Below the pieces are notes generated by a model. The model had not been told where the DNA came from and ran no database searches. It saw nothing but the letters and a program-made list of their open reading frames with translations. Source: Amoebophrya sp. AT5.2 (Eukaryota > Sar > Dinophyceae > Syndiniales > Amoebophryaceae). From it: a DNA stretch of 37,460 bases. The stretch's first letter is position 1. Each line of letters starts with the position of its first letter. Of this stretch, positions 21,090 through 31,768 are shown one piece after another. Location of the stretch: contig RXOD01003916.1 in assembly GCA_005223375.1 (NCBI GenBank), positions 1-37,460 on the forward strand, written 5' to 3'. The translations under genes were made by a program, and so were the position numbers.

Positions 21090-24000
21090 ATGCTCGACGA
21101 AGCTCCTACATCAAACTCCGACCACGGGGACGAACAGCATGTCTTTCAGCACCAGCGGCAGCACTTCCACCAGCGCGAGGGTATCCACGCCGCCCAGACC
21201 CCGCATGATCAGATGGCGACCGCGACAGGTACAACTGCCACAACCGACGAAAAGTCGCTCGCCCAGTGGCTGGAGCTGATCCACGCACACTGCGGGGTGG
21301 ACGACGAGGTGGGTCGGGGACTGCTGCACAACTGTGTCTTCGCCACAGCAGCCCATGCCCACGAAATCCTGGCCCACGTCCACGCCTCCGAGGAGGAGGC
21401 GAAGGCAGACGACGCCAGCAGCTGCTACGCGTTCGTTTGGTTCGGGGGAGGAGGAAGGCCGCCGGTATGATGTGTCTACTGAAAGTACTTTGTTGAGTCG
21501 AGCAACAGTATGTCCGACGTGTCGAAGTGTATAAAGTCGAAAGTCGGTTGAGGATTCTAGCCTTACATGAATTCGATCGCTTATTTTCCGGAGAGAAAGT
21601 TGAACGGCCAACCGCGAAAAAACTAGAAATCCAACCATGTAGCACTCACGCACTCAATTTTCATTAATTTTTTTTCGGAGATGGGTCTGCTGCAAGAAAG
21701 CAACCCCATGCAAACCCCCCTCCCAGGTAAAAGTGTTCGTGAAGAGGAGTTTCCTCAAGTTTTGCAACTGCCGCGCGCCCCCCCCAAACACCATCGCCGC
21801 CGGGACCCGGGTGTCGGAGAACGTTTTTTCGGGCAGCTGGCGCGAGTTTGGTCCCTCCTTCACCAGGGCCGAGACGGGTGTTTTTTTCGAGCCCTTCCTC
21901 GAGGCCGAGAGGACCTTCGCCGCCGCGCAGCGCGAAACTCTGTTGAAGCAGCGCGTTACCGACCGGCGGCAAAAGAACAACTTGATCGATCCGAACTACG
22001 TCGTCCTGGAGAAGTTCGAGCTAATGAACGTGCAGCCCAAGGTCGCGCAGTTCCTGCTAGACAAGGGCGGCCCACTCCACGGAACGAGTGCCGAAGCTCG
22101 TGGTGACCACAAAATAATGATCACCGCGTACACAGACGTGCCCGCCTTCACGGAAACCGCCCTCCAGGCACTAGCGGGTGATGCCTCCGCGGGAGGGGGG
22201 TCTTCGGCGGGGGGGCCTGGAGGAGGGCGGGCCGCGTTCAGCATGCAAGACCTGACTACAAAGTTCATCCCGGAGGTGCGCAAGCTCCCCCACCTCCAGA
22301 GGGTTCTCGCCGCGCAGCAGCGCATGGCGACCGCGAAGCTGATGGCGCAGCGAGCTGGAAGACCAGCGACCCGGGAAGGAGGTGGAAACACCGCAGTTGA
22401 TGTGCCTTCTACTTCTGCCGCGACGAGGACGAGTTCTGAGGTACTAGTGGAGACTCTGGGGGATCGGAACAACCCCCCTCCTGAACAACAGGTACTAGAG
22501 GAAGCAGCGGCCTCCCTCGCCGTCGACGTGTCCGCGCAGCTGCGGCTTGCCCGGAAACACTTGCCTCCGATGGACGGGCGCGGACCGGACTTCTATTTGG
22601 GGCCTTTGCTACGTCCCCAGCTGCCCCTTTCCGCACACCAGCGCGGCGCCGTGGTTCCTTTCTACGCGGTGCCCTTCTACGCGGCGCTGTTTGTGCACGA
22701 CGCCGTAAGCGCAACGGGCGAGCGCTCGCCGCACGACCTCGCCGGGTTGCCGCCGCTGGACCTGGGCGAACTGAGTCGGGGGGGAGCCGGAAGCTCGAAG
22801 ATGAACAACTGGATGAACGTAAACCGCCAACATCAAGACCCCAAAACCTATAAACGCTTACCCATCACTGTTGCCTGCAACGCCGGCTACGCGGTGGAGC
22901 GGTTTGTGCTGGAGAAAATCCGTTGCCCGATCTCGAACCTCACAGCGACGCTGTTCCCCTTCGGAGACCGGAGAAACTTGAACCAGCAGCGCATCTTCAA
23001 AACGGCACACGCGGAGTTTGTGCAGGCGCTGCAGCAAAGCTACGCGGCACTGCGGGGAACAACGCGGCGGGGCGGCGGGCGACAAAAGATGTTGAATCTT
23101 CCGGGAGACTGGGCAGCGGAGGACCGGAGAGAGTATGCGGCGCCAGAAATCGCAAAAGCCGAATACGAAAAAGACCGGTTCTTCGTGCCCAACTGCGACG
23201 TGGAGCGATCCATCTCGCAACCGCCAAATTGGACGGGGGAAAAATAAGCCAGGGGGCAAGAACTGCTGGTAGCAACGAGTTAGGTAGAGGAGGAAACTGG
23301 CATCGAGACCAGGACCACTTCTGGGAAACTGTGCCGCGAGGAACCTGCCATCTGTACTAGGAAAGGCACGACTGTACCTGCTAGAGCACTTGGCAACCTT
23401 TGGAAGGTTCCGCACGGCAGCAGCTTACAGCTGGGAGAAGTCTCTGCCGGCAAAAACTTGGACAAAAAACCGAAGTAGAAGGCCAAGGTGAAAGTTTAGG
23501 TTTGTTCTTCACTAGGGGCTGCTAATGAGACAAGTACGTCTACTCGATGAATGACAAAGAGAACCGTCTCGACGAAGTAGATTTCGTCAGTATATAGATA
23601 GAGCTTGAATTATGCTCCTGCAGTTGGCCCTGATCGCCTTTCATACCCTACACTTGCAGCTGTACAGGGTGCAACTGCGGAGCCTCGGTTGGATGCTGGG
23701 GAAGGAGGCGGAACCCATCCCCGAGGTTAAGTACTCGCTGAACTTCGACGGACAAAAAGCGAAAAAATTCACCGGCGAAAGACACAGCGAAATAGGTTTA
23801 CACTTTACAGTGAGCAGTAGTGGTGGTTCGGGTTTTTATTGGAAGCAGATCTTCGGCCAGTGGTTGTCTAGAGTACCCCTCCGAGGTCGGTGCTTGCTTC
23901 GGCTTCTCCGGCTTCCTGGCTAGTAGTCCGGGAGGAAGAAATTTTTTTTATTGCGCCGATGGCTGAAAAAGGTCGTTGTGGCCTCAGCCATCGATAGTAT

Positions 24001-27000
24001 CGATCCCATTGAATTCCTACACAGGCTCCTCCTCGTCGTTTTCCGCGGCCGCTCAGTGCAGGACGGAGTGGGGTTTGGAGCTGGAACTGAGCTTCCAGTA
24101 TCCGTACGCCAAAGGCGGCATCCTCGCGGACAAAGTTGGATACGGGAAGACGCCCGTCGCGATTGGCCTGCTCATGTACAAAAGGACAGACGTCGTGTAC
24201 AGCTCGAACAAGGACCTTGAGGAGGTGAACCGCCTACCACCAAAAGAAAACGAGCATGAGATCATACTGCCCGACGAGGCGAGCCGCAGCTCTGCTAAGC
24301 GCCGGATGCTAGTACCTGGTGGCGGCTTCCAAGCTGGAGGGAGCTCTGCGCCGGATCTCCCGGCTGGAGCCAACGAGAACGCCATCCGGAACAATAGCTC
24401 CCTTGTTCCCGACCGGTCCGTGGTGTTCAATGCCGATTCCATCGACCTAACCGGAGGAAGCAGCTCGAGGGCGAGCAACAAAAGAGCGGCTGCGACGGCG
24501 TCGAATTATAGTACCGCAGTCCACAGCGCGCGCGGTCGGGGTGGAACCGCAGGTCAAGGACAGCCAGCCGCTTCCTCGTCTTCGTCTCGCCGCATGCTGG
24601 CCCTCGGCAAGAATCTTTTGGAACCCGGCGGAGCTGCACGACCTGGCCATCGGCTTCCCAAGCTCGGCGACCTCCACTACGGCAAGCTAAGCGGCGTCTG
24701 GAACGCGGTTCGCGCGCAAGTGCCAGACTACGACCGCCCCCGCGGCTTCGTCAGCCGCGCCACGGTGGTTCACGTGGGCAGCAAGGCGCTGGCGAACCAG
24801 TGGGCGAGCGAAATTTTGAAATTCACCGGGATTCGCGGTCAAGGGGTAACCTCCTCCCCCCTCCGCGTGAAGAAAATCCTAAGCGTCGGGGAGTTGAAGC
24901 GGGAAACCTTGTTTTCCTTGATGGTCCAGTACGACGTCGTGCTCGTCACCAACGACGTTTTGAAACACAAGCAGTACGCGAAACGGTGTCGGGAGTTGGC
25001 GCACGCCGGAAGGAAGGACATGCACTTCTCACCGAAGGGGGACGTTGTGCTGATGGAAGAGGGTGAAGCAGCAGCGGTTGGTGGGGGAAGACAGAAGAAG
25101 AAGAAAAAAGCCGGTCGCGGTCCGGGCGGAAACAAGAACGCGAATAACAGTATTAACCCTGACGAACCGCCGAAGTGCGTCTGCGCGAGGCTGCAAGCGG
25201 AAGCAACCATCGCGGCGCTGGTGGACAAAATGACAACCGCTGCACGCGCGGATGGAAAGAAGCCAAAAGACGACCAGGCGAATAAAGACAGGATGAGAAC
25301 GGCGATGAAGAAAGCCCAAACCGCAGGTCAACCGAGGGGCGGTGGAAAGAGCGACAAAGTTACGAAGAAGACAGTAAAGAACGAGAACGCATCCTCCTCC
25401 GATGCGGCGCTGCAGGCGATTCTGGAGGAGGAGCGGCGTTTACTCCGCCAGGAATTCGGCGGCGAGACTAACGACGACTTAATCGAGCTCCATTCAGACT
25501 CGGACTCGGATTCTTCGCACGACAGCGACGACGACAACGGTGATGAAGACTATCGGTTTCGACCGGCCGATTGTCTGCTTCCGGCCGCTTCCAGAGCAAC
25601 GTCGATTGCCGGAACAACCGCCGCAACCACGACTGCAAAACAGGCCTCCACATCGAAGAAGAACGAGAAGCCCCCCACGTCGAAAAGGACCGCTCCTCCT
25701 CCCCCAACATTCGACGACGACGAGCAACATGCCGCCGAGCGCCTTCGCCACCCGCTGCCCGACGAGTTGGAAAGGGTCCGGCGCATGAACTTCCATTTCC
25801 CCGTCTTCGAGCTGCTCATTTTCGCCCGGAAAATTGTGGATGAGGTGCACGAGGTGGTCGCCGACAAGAGCGAGAAAGAGTTCGGAAGCTTCCACACCTT
25901 TCGATACTGGCGGGCGCTGCGCACCTGGGGCATTTCCGGGACGCCGGACATTTTTTCGATGCGGGGGGTGGACGACATGAGCACGATGTTGTTTCAACTC
26001 GACCTGTTCACGGCGAAGCAACCCACCCTCCAGTTCGGGGAGCGCTCGCCGTCGTTCTTCCGGTCGCTGAAACGCTGCGAGGCGTGGATAAACACCTGCG
26101 CGCGGCAAAACACGAAGAACAGCTACGTGGACGCGATTCAGGTCGTGGAGCACGAAGTGACCGTCACGCTCACGGCGGCCGAGCGGGCGCTGTACCTGCA
26201 GGCAGAGCGAAACGCACGAAGGGCGGACGGGGGCCACCAGGAACTCGTGTCGGGAAGCGCGTACGAGCACGAGTTCGCGAACATCCACCTGCGGGGCGAG
26301 CTGCTCAAGATCGCGAGCTGTTTCAACCTGGACGATCCGGAGAGCTACACGTCGGCCCGGCAGAAGTTCCGAAACCTGTACGAGAAGGATCAGAAGGAGC
26401 TGCTAACGGCGGAGAAGGACTTCGAGAGTGGGGTGCTGCTGTTCCTGTTCCTTCACGAGCTTTCCACGGAGTGCGTGGAAAAGGCGCTGGCGGAGCTGCG
26501 GGGCCTGCAAATGGCGGGGAGCAACGAGGCGGCGAGAGAGCTGGTATTCTAACATAATGGCAAGAGACCATAAGTACTTTTGCACTCTCCCTCCGTCGGC
26601 GACGTAATGATGAAAATGAACATCTTCGGCACAAGACCATCGGTAGCAAGTACATCTGCAAATAAAACGAAGTATCTACTACTACTTGCATCGATCCATA
26701 GTACTTTATCGCCAACGAATTCCAATGGAACACCAGGCGAGCCGCAGTTTCGGCGCCACGTACGGTCCCCGGCTTGCGTCCGCGCCAGACTTCCAGCGGG
26801 TGAGCGAGGAGATTTTGTGCGAACTCAGCGACGCCACCGAACCGGTGGCTGCCGTGGTCGACATTCTCAGCAAGCTCGACCCCGAGTGCGCATCCTTGAA
26901 AGGGACGATGAACAAAAGGACCGAGGCCTCCACCACGACAGCCACGAGGCCACCACCGCAGACGGCGACGCCCCTCGTCCGTTTCGCCAGGCACGTCTGC

Positions 27001-30000
27001 GAGGAGATGCTGCCGCGGCTCCAACGCAGTCGCGCGAAGCAAACCTTCCTGAAAGCGCTGCTGAAGAGCAAGCAGTGGAAGGAGAACAGGGAGCGCACCC
27101 GCCCGATGTTGGAGCGCATCTTCGCCGCGGCGGAAGGAAAAGTACGGCCCGAAGCCGAGGAAAAGTACGGCGAGGCGAGTCTCGCGGACGCGAGTCTGAC
27201 CGGCGTCGCCCGGATCTATCTGGGGCTGGTGAGTGCGCAGCTCTTCAATTATCGGTCGACAACTTCAACTTCGTCTGCTGAAAACCGATGGATCGAGTTC
27301 GAGCAGCACGAGCAGCGGTTCCACAATGTCCCCCTCGCCCGCTGGCTTTCCGCAGCGGCCGTCGCGAGGGAGGCCACCGAGAAGGCGGCACAGCGCCTGC
27401 GCACCGCCGGGGGGAAGCTGGCCTTCATGACGAACAATTTGAAAGTGTTCATGAAAGGCGAAGATCTCTCCCAGTGGCAGCAAAACGCGGACGAACGGGG
27501 GGAAAGCGGAGACCACACGCTATGGTAGCTATAACTTAATGTATTTTTTTAAAAAAATAGAGAGAGAGAGCGTCCACAAAAAAGTAGACCTAGAAGGGAG
27601 TGTGCCTGCGCCTTCACTCGAACGGAAAATCCCATAGGTAGCTACTGCCATAGATTCATCAGCCTCGCCGTCAGGTCTAACATCCAGCCTCGCCATCAGC
27701 TCTAGTTATTGCTGCTCTAGTGTCTGCTGGCCGCTCGTGCCTCGTCGTCCGCGACTAACTCCAAGGTGCATAGCAATGAGGAACGGACGGCCAGCAGACA
27801 CTCTGGCACCTTCTTTCCGTCGCTCCTCGTCCATCGGTGTAGTAGGGTGGCCGATGGACGAGGAGCGACAGATGAAAGAAGGCGTACAATTAATACATCG
27901 GCGCCGACAGGTACCTCGACAGGTACACGACTAATACTAGCCGTGGGGGGGAAAACAAATCGGGATCGGTCTGTTTGGTAGAGGACGACCCGCGGGAGGA
28001 GGGTGCTTCTGAGCCGGGAGCTTCTGAGCCCATGAATCAAGCCTAGGAACGTCCTAAAGCTGATACGAAGCTGCTGAGAATGATACCCCGAAGACGCAGA
28101 CACATAAGCAACGACAGCAACGCGCTAGACTTAAAATTTATGTTCCGGAACGGTGTTCGAGAATTGTAATGAGGCTTGCGGCGGGTGAGTTTTCGAAGTG
28201 GCATCCCGCAACCGAAATACAACCCACTCTGGAACCTCGGGTCAAGATACATCCCCACCGACAGGTACCTCGACGGCACCCTCCCCGGGACGACCGATAT
28301 TAGCCAGCAAGGGCAAAACAAATCGGCATCGGAGCAGGAGAACGTGTGCCCAATCTGTTTGGTGGAGGACGACCCGCGGGAGATGGCAATTGCGATGTGC
28401 GGACATTGCTTCTGCAAAGCCTGCCTGGAGCAGGTCTGGAAGACGGCGAGCAACAGCAGAAGAGTTGAGTCTGGACGAGCTAGCTAGATGAAAGACAAAT
28501 GAAAGACGCACGAAAGACACAAGATAGTTGCAAAATAGATGAAAACCGGACACAGAGGAACGAACGCAACCGGACACAGGGGTCTCAGACTGTTAGCCTG
28601 GAGGGTACGCGTAGGACTTGCTGCCCCCCACCCTCTACCCCGTCAAGGTCAGCTTCAAGTTTAACAGGTTGGATGTCTGGCTATCAACTTCGGGTGTCTG
28701 GTTCGGAACAACTTGGCTGTCCAGACATCAAGATGCTTACCCACTATTCGTCCGTCTTTCACGAGGCCACAAGTATCTAGCTCGTCCAATCTTTAGAAGA
28801 GCACCCATCTGCCCCAGCTGCCGGGCGCCAATGCCCAAGACGGGGGTATCCGATTGCTTTTTCATTTTCTTTGGCTATAATCAGTATCACTTTTGATTCC
28901 CGCACTAGACTTTATCGGCCACTTATCTGGTGAGTTGGTCTTGTTTTTTACCAACGACTCCAGAAAACGCGGCAACTTCCAGAAAGTGTATTAGTGAAGA
29001 CTTCTTTGAAACCCGGTCATCGATCGGACCAGAAATCGGATCCAACCGAACCGCCTCCAAAGGTTTTCTCCCTCGCTTCCGCCGTCGACGGCCTCCGGCA
29101 AAACCTCGGGCTGGAGCATCGGGTCCTCGACCCCAGCTCCCTCAACTCCCTCGCCCCGCCCGATATCCAGGCTCGGTTGGAAACCGTGCGCGAGCGGCAC
29201 GGGAGCAAGCTGCACAAACTCTGCTGGCTGCTCCAGTGTGACCCGCAGTTCAATCTGCTGAAGACCCACCAGAAAGAACAAATCGTGCCGAAGGCGGTGG
29301 TATTCGTGCAGTGGGCGGAACTGCGAATCAAGGCATTGCACGCGCTGCACGACGCGGGCGTGCTGGCCGAGTCGTTGACGCCGGTGAAAATCCCGGGCAA
29401 GAAGCAGACGACCACGGAGTACTACTTCTACCATTGTTAAAAATACGAGGGCGCAACGAGATAGTTGTTGAAGTTTGGCATTGGCTGGGAGGAACAGAAG
29501 CTTGGCGTTGGCTCATGTTGCCCTGCCCGCAATAATTCTACAGGCAAGCGGTGGCTTTGTTCCAATCGGCTACAGTAGCGAAAAAGAAGCTTTATATTTC
29601 TAAAAAACAATCTACAGGCAAGCGGTGGCTTCGTTTCAGGACGCGAGCTCGCCGGTGCGGGTGCTGGTGCTGACCCTCACGGACCAGGTGGCGGGACTCA
29701 ACCTACAGCACAGCTGCGGGCACGTGATTCTCCTGCACCCCATGAACTCCTCCACCCCAGCCGCCGCCGTATCGAACGAGATGCAGGCACTCGGACGGGT
29801 ACTGATGATTTCTTGCAACTGTTGTAGTGCGGGGGAGTCTGTCTTTCTCAATCTTGGTTTATTTCAACAGGATATGTAACCTAGTAGGGAGCAGTAGCAG
29901 ATCGCTCCAATATGCTGCTCATTTCCATGGCTTTTCTTTCGAATTCGAGGCGGGATTTTTGTTCGTAAAAAAATACACCCTCCATGCGTTCGTTGCCCCA

Positions 30001-31657
30001 CAGGGTCGTGCAGTGCAGGAATGACTCGACCGCTGAAGAATGACATTATAGCTATCCAACTCATTGCCCAAGAGCAGCGTCCCCCTCAAAAATAAGAAAG
30101 TCTCATCATCTTCCTCTGCCCCAATCGATAAAAAGGTTCGGCGCTTTGGGCAGAAGCGGTCTTCGGTGCACCTGTGGCGGTTTCAATGCCGGGACACCCT
30201 TGAGGAGCGGATGTGTCGCGGGCACAAGCTGGAGTTAAGGCTACGGGAAATGCATACGCAAGAGGCATATTAGAACCCGAGAACACTTAGGAAATTATTG
30301 CTATTTACTTTCTGGTCCATCGTCAACATACGAGAAAGCGGGGGGCGGTGTGGTGGTGATGCTGGATCGCTGGCTGCGAGCTATCAGTGTGGTGGTGGTC
30401 CATGGGTTGAGAGGGCTACAGCGGCACGGCTACAGCAGTCGGTCCGGAGTTTGCGACGGTCAGCAGTCGGCCCATGCCGCGCCCCCTTGATGCCGATGAC
30501 CTGCCTCGTGAAGCATCTGGAGTACCTAAGCAAAAACTTAAAAAGTGCGCGGTTCTAATATGCAGTTAAAGTATGCACTTTCCGTAGCTCTAATGGAGCT
30601 GGCGAAACGGCTGACGGACCGCAGCAACGTCGACCCCGCAACCATCCTGCAGGCCCGTGATAACCGTGAGGGAGCGCACCGCGCGTCCATGATAACCGAG
30701 GTCCTCGGCGGCGGCGACGGCGGCTCTCCCATCTCCCCCGGCTCTCAAATCGGAATCCACGACGCCTTCGAAGAAGTGCCGACCTTGTTCACTGCCGACG
30801 AAGTGGGCGGGGACATGCTCATCAGACTGGAAGAGGGAGAGGAACAAGACCATCGTTCGTCTTCGAGGCGAGCCGACGTGCTGCGGGAAGGCGAGCACAA
30901 CTGCATGCAGCAAGAAAGCGAAGAAAGCGAGGAGTCTTCGTCTCGCGCTGGATCGGCTTTAGTGACCCCGCCGGTGACCCCCGCGCGAACGGTGTCGATC
31001 AGCTCGACGTCGCGCAGTCCTCCGCGCGCTCCTCCAAACATCGGCAGCGCGTCGTCCGCAAACTCCCGAAGGCGCACGACCCAGAGTCTGGGGGCAGAAA
31101 CGCCGTCGAGGGAAGAAACCGCACTCGCGCCGGACTCGGATGTGGATCCAGCGGCCGAGGACCACCCGCCTCGGGCGGGCGCACACGGACGTGGGGACGA
31201 CAGTGAACACGAGAATCCGCAGCGAAAGAGAGCGAAAATGAGCGCAAGCGGCAGTGAAGCTGTCACTCGTGCGTCCGCTAGAAGTGTCAGAGAGGACGTC
31301 GGAGCAGGCGAAAGTAAAACTACGGCGGGAACCTTCGATGAAAATCTTGGGGCAGGAGTAGACACGCAGCCGCCGGAACCGGCAACAACGGCACGCAGGA
31401 GCACAACGGCTGCCGCGCGCGTTGGTTGTGGCGGGGACGCAGAAGCAGATGGGTTCCGCGCGCCTGTAGCACGAAAGCAAACGCCGCAGGAAGGGGCGCG
31501 CCGCAGCCGAGCCGAGGTGAAGAGGCACGAACCCTGCTACGGTGCCGAGGTGAAGAGGAACGGACCCACCAACCAGGCTGCCGAGCTCGACCAGCCCGAC
31601 TGCAACGCGGACAGAGGAAGGCGAGAAGCCGAGGAGCGCACGTCGGCAAACTACTGA
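21090..31657 (+). CDS. SNF2-family ATPase with internal RING finger (Rad5/HLTF/SHPRH architecture), about 11 exons
   Basis: Exons: 21090-21464, 21727-about 23230 (3' edge unresolved), 23660-23809, 24057-26543, 26737-27524, 28190 (or 28199)-28464, 28802-28845, 29033-29431, 29616-29798, 30136-30234 and 30599-31657; roughly 2400 residues. Motifs in order: SNF2 Q-like QLRSLGWML (exon 3); Walker A GGILADKVGYGKT (24114-24152); Ia ANQWASEILKF; DEVH (25839-25850); GISGTP; RING half CPICL...CGHCFCKAC (exon 6) completed by CPSCR (exon 7); motif IV region KLHKLCWLL and AVVFVQW (exon 8); GLNL (exon 9); QALGR-VRRFGQKR with DTLEERM across exons 9-10. The last exon is a disordered tail with a likely nuclear signal (QRKRAKM). 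A RING between helicase lobes is the hallmark of Rad5-type ubiquitin ligase/translocases in post-replication repair, so a nuclear DNA-damage-tolerance role is inferred. A 350-residue charged insert precedes motif II. Three introns are introner-like (listed separately). The ATG at 21090 follows an in-frame TAA. Confidence 0.83.
27719..27869. repeat. Two long inverted repeats within the intron before the RING exon
   Basis: The first pair is 15 bp: AGTGTCTGCTGGCCG at 27719-27733 with its reverse complement at 27788-27802. The second is a perfect 19-bp pair: GTCGCTCCTCGTCCATCGG at 27819-27837 with its complement at 27851-27869, separated by 13 nt. The second stem extends outward through CCTTCTTTC/GAAAGAAGG with a small bulge. 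They lie in the GT-AG intron 27525-28189 and could form strong hairpins in RNA or DNA. They may be ends of a folded-back mobile element. Confidence 0.9.
27900..28000 (+). pseudogene. Degenerate partial copy of the RING exon
   Basis: This stretch repeats 28254-28385 in order: CCGACAGGTACCTCGAC, a TANTAGCC phrase, GGCAAAACAAATCGG-like, TCTGTTTGGTAGAGGACGAC (GTGG in the real exon) and CCGCGGGAG. Relative to the real exon it has lost the segment encoding the first RING cysteine and has small indels that destroy the frame. It sits in the intron immediately upstream of the functional exon, at a distance of about 355 bp. It is a decayed local duplication, not an alternative exon that could encode the RING. 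Confidence 0.8.
28458..28801 (+). mobile_element. Introner-like intron splitting the RING domain
   Basis: The direct repeat AGAAGAG lies at 28458-28464 and 28795-28801. Just inside are inverted repeats TGGACGAGCTAG (28472-28483) and CTAGCTCGTCCA (28777-28788). Removing one repeat copy plus the insert joins exon 6 to exon 7 in frame (SNSRR-APICPSC) and completes the RING C3HC4 pattern. No cut that yields this product is GT-AG: cuts inside the repeat give GT...GA, AA...AG or TT...AG ends. Flanking direct repeats plus terminal inverted repeats are what a DNA-transposon-like introner would leave. Confidence 0.82.
29427..29615 (+). mobile_element. Introner-like intron between motif IV and motif V of the SNF2 domain
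   Basis: The direct repeat TCTAC lies at 29427-29431 and 29611-29615. Joining across it gives an in-frame product EYYFY-RQAVASFQDASSP that matches the SNF2 pattern of Arg...Phe before motif V. No GT-AG pair gives this frame: the only nearby GT (29436) leaves the wrong phase. Terminal inverted similarity is short (ATTGTT at 29433-29438 with AACAAT at 29606-29611). The insert also contains a copy of the downstream exon start (29537-29557), so it may have arisen in two steps. Confidence 0.65.
29537..29631 (+). repeat. Duplicated exon start (21-bp direct repeat)
   Basis: TCTACAGGCAAGCGGTGGCTT occurs at 29537-29557 and 29611-29631. The second copy is the start of the exon encoding RQAVASFQ; the first copy encodes a diverging version (RQAVALFQ) and then runs into unrelated sequence. 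It could act as a decoy 3' splice site or mark an older insertion. Confidence 0.93.
30230..30598 (+). mobile_element. Introner-like intron with about 44-bp terminal inverted repeats
   Basis: The direct repeat TGGAG lies at 30230-30234 and 30594-30598. Directly inside, the left end (30235 to about 30279) and the reverse complement of the right end (about 30549-30593) share TTA, GCTACGG, TGCATAC and GCATATTAGAACC in order, roughly 80% identical over 44 bp. Joining 30234 to 30599 is in frame and continues ...EERMCRGHKLE-LAKRLTDRSN into the long C-terminal exon. Without splicing the frame would stop at a TAG at 30271-30273. No GT-AG cut gives the same product: cuts in the repeat yield TT...AG or GT...GA. 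Confidence 0.85.
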
Positions 31658-31768
31658 AAAGGGGGCCCGAAGGACGCGGAACACACCTCCATCTTCCGCC
31701 GCCTCCACCACCTGATGTTTGCTCACCGGTGCAGTATGAGCAGACTAGATGTAGAGCGGTAAATATTT
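31658..31768. other. Spacer after the SNF2/RING gene
   Basis: About 110 nt containing CCTCCACCACCTGATG and an AG-rich end just before the malate synthase-like exon. This short 3' flank shows no clear signal. Confidence 0.4.

Noticed and set aside
23252..23631. Inverted similarity CAGGGGGCAAG..ACTGC / GCAGTTGGCCCTG as a further introner between SNF2 exons 2 and 3
   Set aside because: The match needs several gaps, and no flanking duplication restores the frame. The exon 2 boundary is left unresolved.
25494..26288. 264-codon minus-strand frame opposite the SNF2 domain
   Set aside because: The + strand here encodes DEVH and GISGTP motifs; the minus frame is a shadow rich in Arg/Val/His.
27904..27990. 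Alternative RING exon
   Set aside because: Missing the first zinc-ligand segment and frame-broken; treated as a decayed duplicate.
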